A DNA stretch of 60,000 nt, taken from Owenia fusiformis. Its lineage: Eukaryota > Annelida > Polychaeta > Sabellida > Oweniidae. The stretch lies in assembly GCA_903813345.2 (NCBI GenBank), contig CAIIXF020000009.1, forward strand, positions 250,001 to 310,000, in the 5' to 3' direction. Each line of letters begins with the position of its first letter. Within the stretch, counting starts at the first letter, position 1. The position numbers were made by a program, and so were the translations under genes. This document shows positions 56,761-60,000 of this stretch, one piece after another. Under the pieces are notes generated by a model, which saw nothing but the letters and a program-made list of their open reading frames with translations, had not been told where the DNA came from and did no database searches.

Positions 56761-57508
56761 TAATACAAACATATATTGATGAAAAATGTGTATTACAACA
56801 TCCCTTAAATTAGTGCATGTAAAACCAACGATAATTTGTAATGGAAAATGTCTACTACAACATCTCTAAGATGAATGCATGTAATATAATTGTATATTGT
56901 AATGGAAAATGTGTATTACAACATCCCTAAAATGAATGCATGCAATACCAACCATATATTGTAATTTAAATATGTATTAAAACATCCCTAAAATTAATGC
57001 ATGTAAAACCAACAATAATTTGTAATGGAAATGTGTTTTGATATTTTTATCGGCCCACCCTGTATATTGTAATGGAAAATGTGTATTACAACATCCCATA
57101 AAATTAATGCATGTAAAACCAACCATATATTGTAATGGAAATGTGTTTTGATATTTTTATCTGTAACATTTTCACAAATAATCATTTTACCATTATCTGA
57201 ATTTTTGTGGATTGAACTGCAATAATAAAGAAAATTGAAGAAAGGGAAAAATGTTCCAATTTTTATTTGCCCACCCTGTATATTGTAATGGAAAATGTGT
57301 AGTATAACATCCCTAATATTAATGCATGTAATACCAACCATATATTGTAATGGAAATGTGTATTACAACTTCCCTAATATTAATGCATGTAATACAAATT
57401 GTATATTGTAATGGAAAATGTGTATTACAACGTCCCTAAAATTAATGCATGTAATACCAACCATATATTGTAATGGAAATGTGTATTACAACTTCCCTAA
57501 TATTAATG
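56761..57508. repeat. 62-bp satellite, block 2, with amplified element fragments
   Basis: About nine units. Two of them contain the right end of the CAGGGTGGGCC element: 57146-57278 (about 130 bp of it) and 57036-57062 (only the last part). Both start at the same junction, GTGTTTTGATATTTTTATC. Confidence 0.85.
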
Positions 57509-58029
57509 TCGCGACCCTCGTGTGGTAGCGTGGTTTGAGGGTCGTAAACAGAATACAGTCTAAAAGTCAATAGTTTGATTTTATGTTTTCATTGACTTAG
57601 TTTTGTGTTAAGTGAAAAGTTGAAATGTATATCCACTATTTAATTGAACAGATCTGCATTCACAGCATCATAACAAAATATGGTAAAGTGGGATAAATAT
57701 ATAGAGGATAAAATGGAATAATTTTCTGGGATAATATGGACGGGATAACAATATCTAAGTATAGGCTAAGTAAGATGTGTCAGTGTTCAAAGTAAGTCTT
57801 ATATTTCCTAAGAGCAAATGGCAACAAACTCAAGATTCTTAATATGCCAAGTGATACGTTGTATTTAATAAGCGAAAAGTTAGGACGTGAATATAACCAG
57901 TTGGAAGTCAAGTTTAAGCTTTTCGAGGGCTACGAACGACTTTGAAGCTGTATGCAAAGCTCACTGTTCACAATTAAAGTGGGAAACTTTGTAAAGCTCA
58001 AAGTAGCTAGGGCTATTTCAAATCAGGAG
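57509..58029. other. 520-bp non-satellite interruption
   Basis: Unique-looking sequence starting TCGCGACCCTCGTGTGG and ending before ACCAACCATATATTG. I see no inverted ends, no coding frame and no match to other parts of the window. Confidence 0.5.
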
Positions 58030-58106
58030 TCTCTACCAACCATATATTGTAATGGAAAATGTGTATTACAACATCCCTACTATTAATGCATGTAATACCA
58101 ACCATA
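58030..58106. repeat. 62-bp satellite, block 3
   Basis: One and a quarter units between the unique interruption and the foldback at 58107. The last bases are ACCATA, the point where the foldback inserted. Confidence 0.85.
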
Positions 58107-59221
58107 CAGGGTGGGCCAATAAAAATTGGAACATTTTTCTATTTATTTAATTGTCTTTATTTTTGCAGTTCAATCCACAAAAATTCAGATAATGATATAA
58201 TGATTATTTGTGAAAAAGCGTAGATGAAAAATATGTATATATGATTATTTTTGGCTTGTCATGGTCATGATCTGTATTCTGCGTGTGTCATGAAAAATTT
58301 CCAAATTTTCTCTGCTTGAGACATCACTGCTAAAATTACAGTCTTTCATATCATACAATATGTACCCTTCAAATTGTCTCACCACAATTTCCATCAATTA
58401 AAACATATGTAGTTATCTATAGGAGAAGCAAGACATGTCTCCCTTGGATAATATAACTTAACTGACCTCAGCCTTTTTCAAAACTGGCACAATATGTCTC
58501 AAAACCTGTCATTTAAGCCATGTATGACTGTCAAATACAGCTCAGACTGATTTTTCAGGTGGGTGGACATATTCAAGAAACCCTTGCGTTGAGTAAAAAA
58601 ATTGGAACATTGTTCCATCGATTGTAAGTTTTATGTTAATCATGTATTATCTTCAATACTAAAGGAAATTAAAAAACAATTAATTTGTCAACAGCTTGTG
58701 TAAATATGAATATACAAGCTCAACATTTAATGACTGAACATGTCCTCCACCTAACTGAACAATCAGTCTGAGCTATATTTCAAAATCATGCATGGCTAAA
58801 ATGATAGGTTTGAGACATATTGTGCCAGTTTTGAAAAAACTGATGTCAGTTAAGCTAAATCATCCAAGGGGGACATGTCTAGCTTCTCTTAGAGATAACT
58901 ACATATGTTTTAATTGATGGAGATTGTGTTGAGACCATTTGAAGGGCATATATTGTATGGTAAGATATACTGTATTTTCACAATGATGTCTCAACCAGAG
59001 AAAATTTGGAAATTTTTCATGACGCACACAGTATACAAATCATGACCATGACAAGCCAAAAATAATCATACATGCATATTTTTATCTGTAACATTTTCAA
59101 ATAATAATCATTTTACCATTATCTGAATTTTTGTGGATTGAACTGCAATAATAAAGAAAATTGAAGTAATAAAGAAAATTGAAGAAATAAAAATTGTTCC
59201 AATTTTTATTGGCCCACCCTG
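58107..59221. mobile_element. 1,115-bp foldback element inserted in the satellite
   Basis: Ends CAGGGTGGGCCAATAAAAAT and the exact complement. The target is the satellite phrase CCATATATTG, duplicated as TA on both sides (58105-58106, 59222-59223). Arms of about 450 bp pair along most of the element, including AATCCACAAAAATTCAGATA and TTTTTGGCTTGTCATGGTCA. There is an internal CAATTTTCTTTATTA duplication on the right arm only. No transposase. Confidence 0.88.
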
Positions 59222-59702
59222 TATATTGTAATGGAAAATGTGTATTATAACATCCCTAATATTAATGCATGTAATACCAACCATATATTGTAATGGAAAT
59301 GTGTATTACAACTTCCCTAATATTAATGCATGTAATACCAAACATATATTGTAATGGAAAATGTGTATTACAAAATCCCATAAAATTAATGCATGTAATA
59401 CCAACCATATATTGTAATGGTAAATGTGTATAACAACATCCCTAATATTAATGCATGTAATACCAACCATATATTGTAATGGAAATGTGTATTACAACTT
59501 CCCTTATATTAATGCATGTAATACCAACCATATGTTGTAATGGAAATGTGTATTACAACATCCCTAATATTAATGCATGTAATACCAACCATATATTGTA
59601 ATGGAAATGTGTATTACAACTTCCCTTATATTAATGCATGTAATACCAACCATATGTTGTAATGGAAATGTGTATTACAACATCCTTAATATTAATGCAT
59701 GT
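59222..59702. repeat. 62-bp satellite, block 4
   Basis: About eight units of the same satellite. Some alternate as pairs (TTGTAATGGAAATG with ACTTCCCTTATATT, then ACATCC), which suggests a two-unit higher-order repeat of about 122 bp near 59460-59700. Confidence 0.88.
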
Positions 59703-59703
59703 A

Positions 59704-60000
59704 CAGGGTGATCAATAAATAAGGTAAAAGTATCTGGCATTTTGTAAATATTGGTCCAAACATCCTGAAATTTGGTCAGAATATACCTTGTACATTTCTA
59801 AATTAAAACATATAAATATATAACTTCTGCCATCTGATTGGTTAATATTATAGTTACTATGGTAACTGGAGTCAGGGGTACCCGGGGCAATTTCATTGCA
59901 TCCAATTTGAACAAAAAATGATAAAAAGCAGATCTTTTTCAAATTAAAAAGAAATAAAGGTGGGTGCCAGCATTAATTGTTTTAATACTTTGTTTACATT
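59704..60000. mobile_element. Left end of a TA-target element, cut by the window end
   Basis: TA (59702-59703), then CAGGGTGATCAATAAATAAG. It starts at the satellite phrase ATGTAATACC. The right end is outside the window. Confidence 0.65.

Noticed and set aside
55478-59702. CRISPR-like regular repeats
   Set aside because: Units are head-to-tail without spacers and the window is eukaryotic; it is a satellite.

Overview
The window is nuclear DNA of an animal, most likely a marine invertebrate. It is AT-rich. Its coding segments are short, separated by GT-AG introns and mostly phase 0, and DNA transposons and foldback repeats are very dense. The proteins (a SEA/EGF-like membrane protein, a RING protein with a GlnD/DUF294-like nucleotidyltransferase) and the Tc1/mariner, PIF and 'GTCC'-rich repeats fit a lophotrochozoan or invertebrate deuterostome. 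I cannot name the species.

Layout: 1-2907 is gene-poor with one short hairpin MITE. 2908-6554 (+) is the 3' part of a gene for a single-pass membrane protein: SEA domain, cysteine-rich EGF-like modules, transmembrane helix, cytoplasmic tail. 7349-11899 is a 4.55-kb TA-flanked element that carries other elements nested up to three deep. 12011-12606 is a PIF-type MITE. 14106-52612 (+) reads as one 38.5-kb gene of 18 exons. In order it encodes a RING finger, an acidic linker, charged coiled coils, a Pol-beta-type nucleotidyltransferase core, a charged repetitive linker, TPR-like helices and more coiled coil. All junctions I propose keep the frame. One TGA interrupts the frame just after the nucleotidyltransferase core (40506-40508), so the reference allele may make a truncated protein. 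Several exons are internal duplicates.

The introns of this gene are packed with repeats: foldback MITEs, 90-bp tandem repeats, an unclassified 2.55-kb element full of GCATGGA-type repeats, a 410-bp tandem repeat with nested insertions, decayed Tc1/mariner copies, and an almost perfect mariner (50461-52266) with 47-bp identical TIRs and an intron in its transposase. From 55.5 kb to the end lies a 62-bp satellite broken up by TA-target insertions.

The best candidate for an undescribed system is the RING-coiled coil-nucleotidyltransferase-TPR gene. Its layout would join an E3 ubiquitin ligase module, self-assembly helices and a nucleotidyltransferase in one chain. The function is unknown and any link to immunity or signalling is inference.
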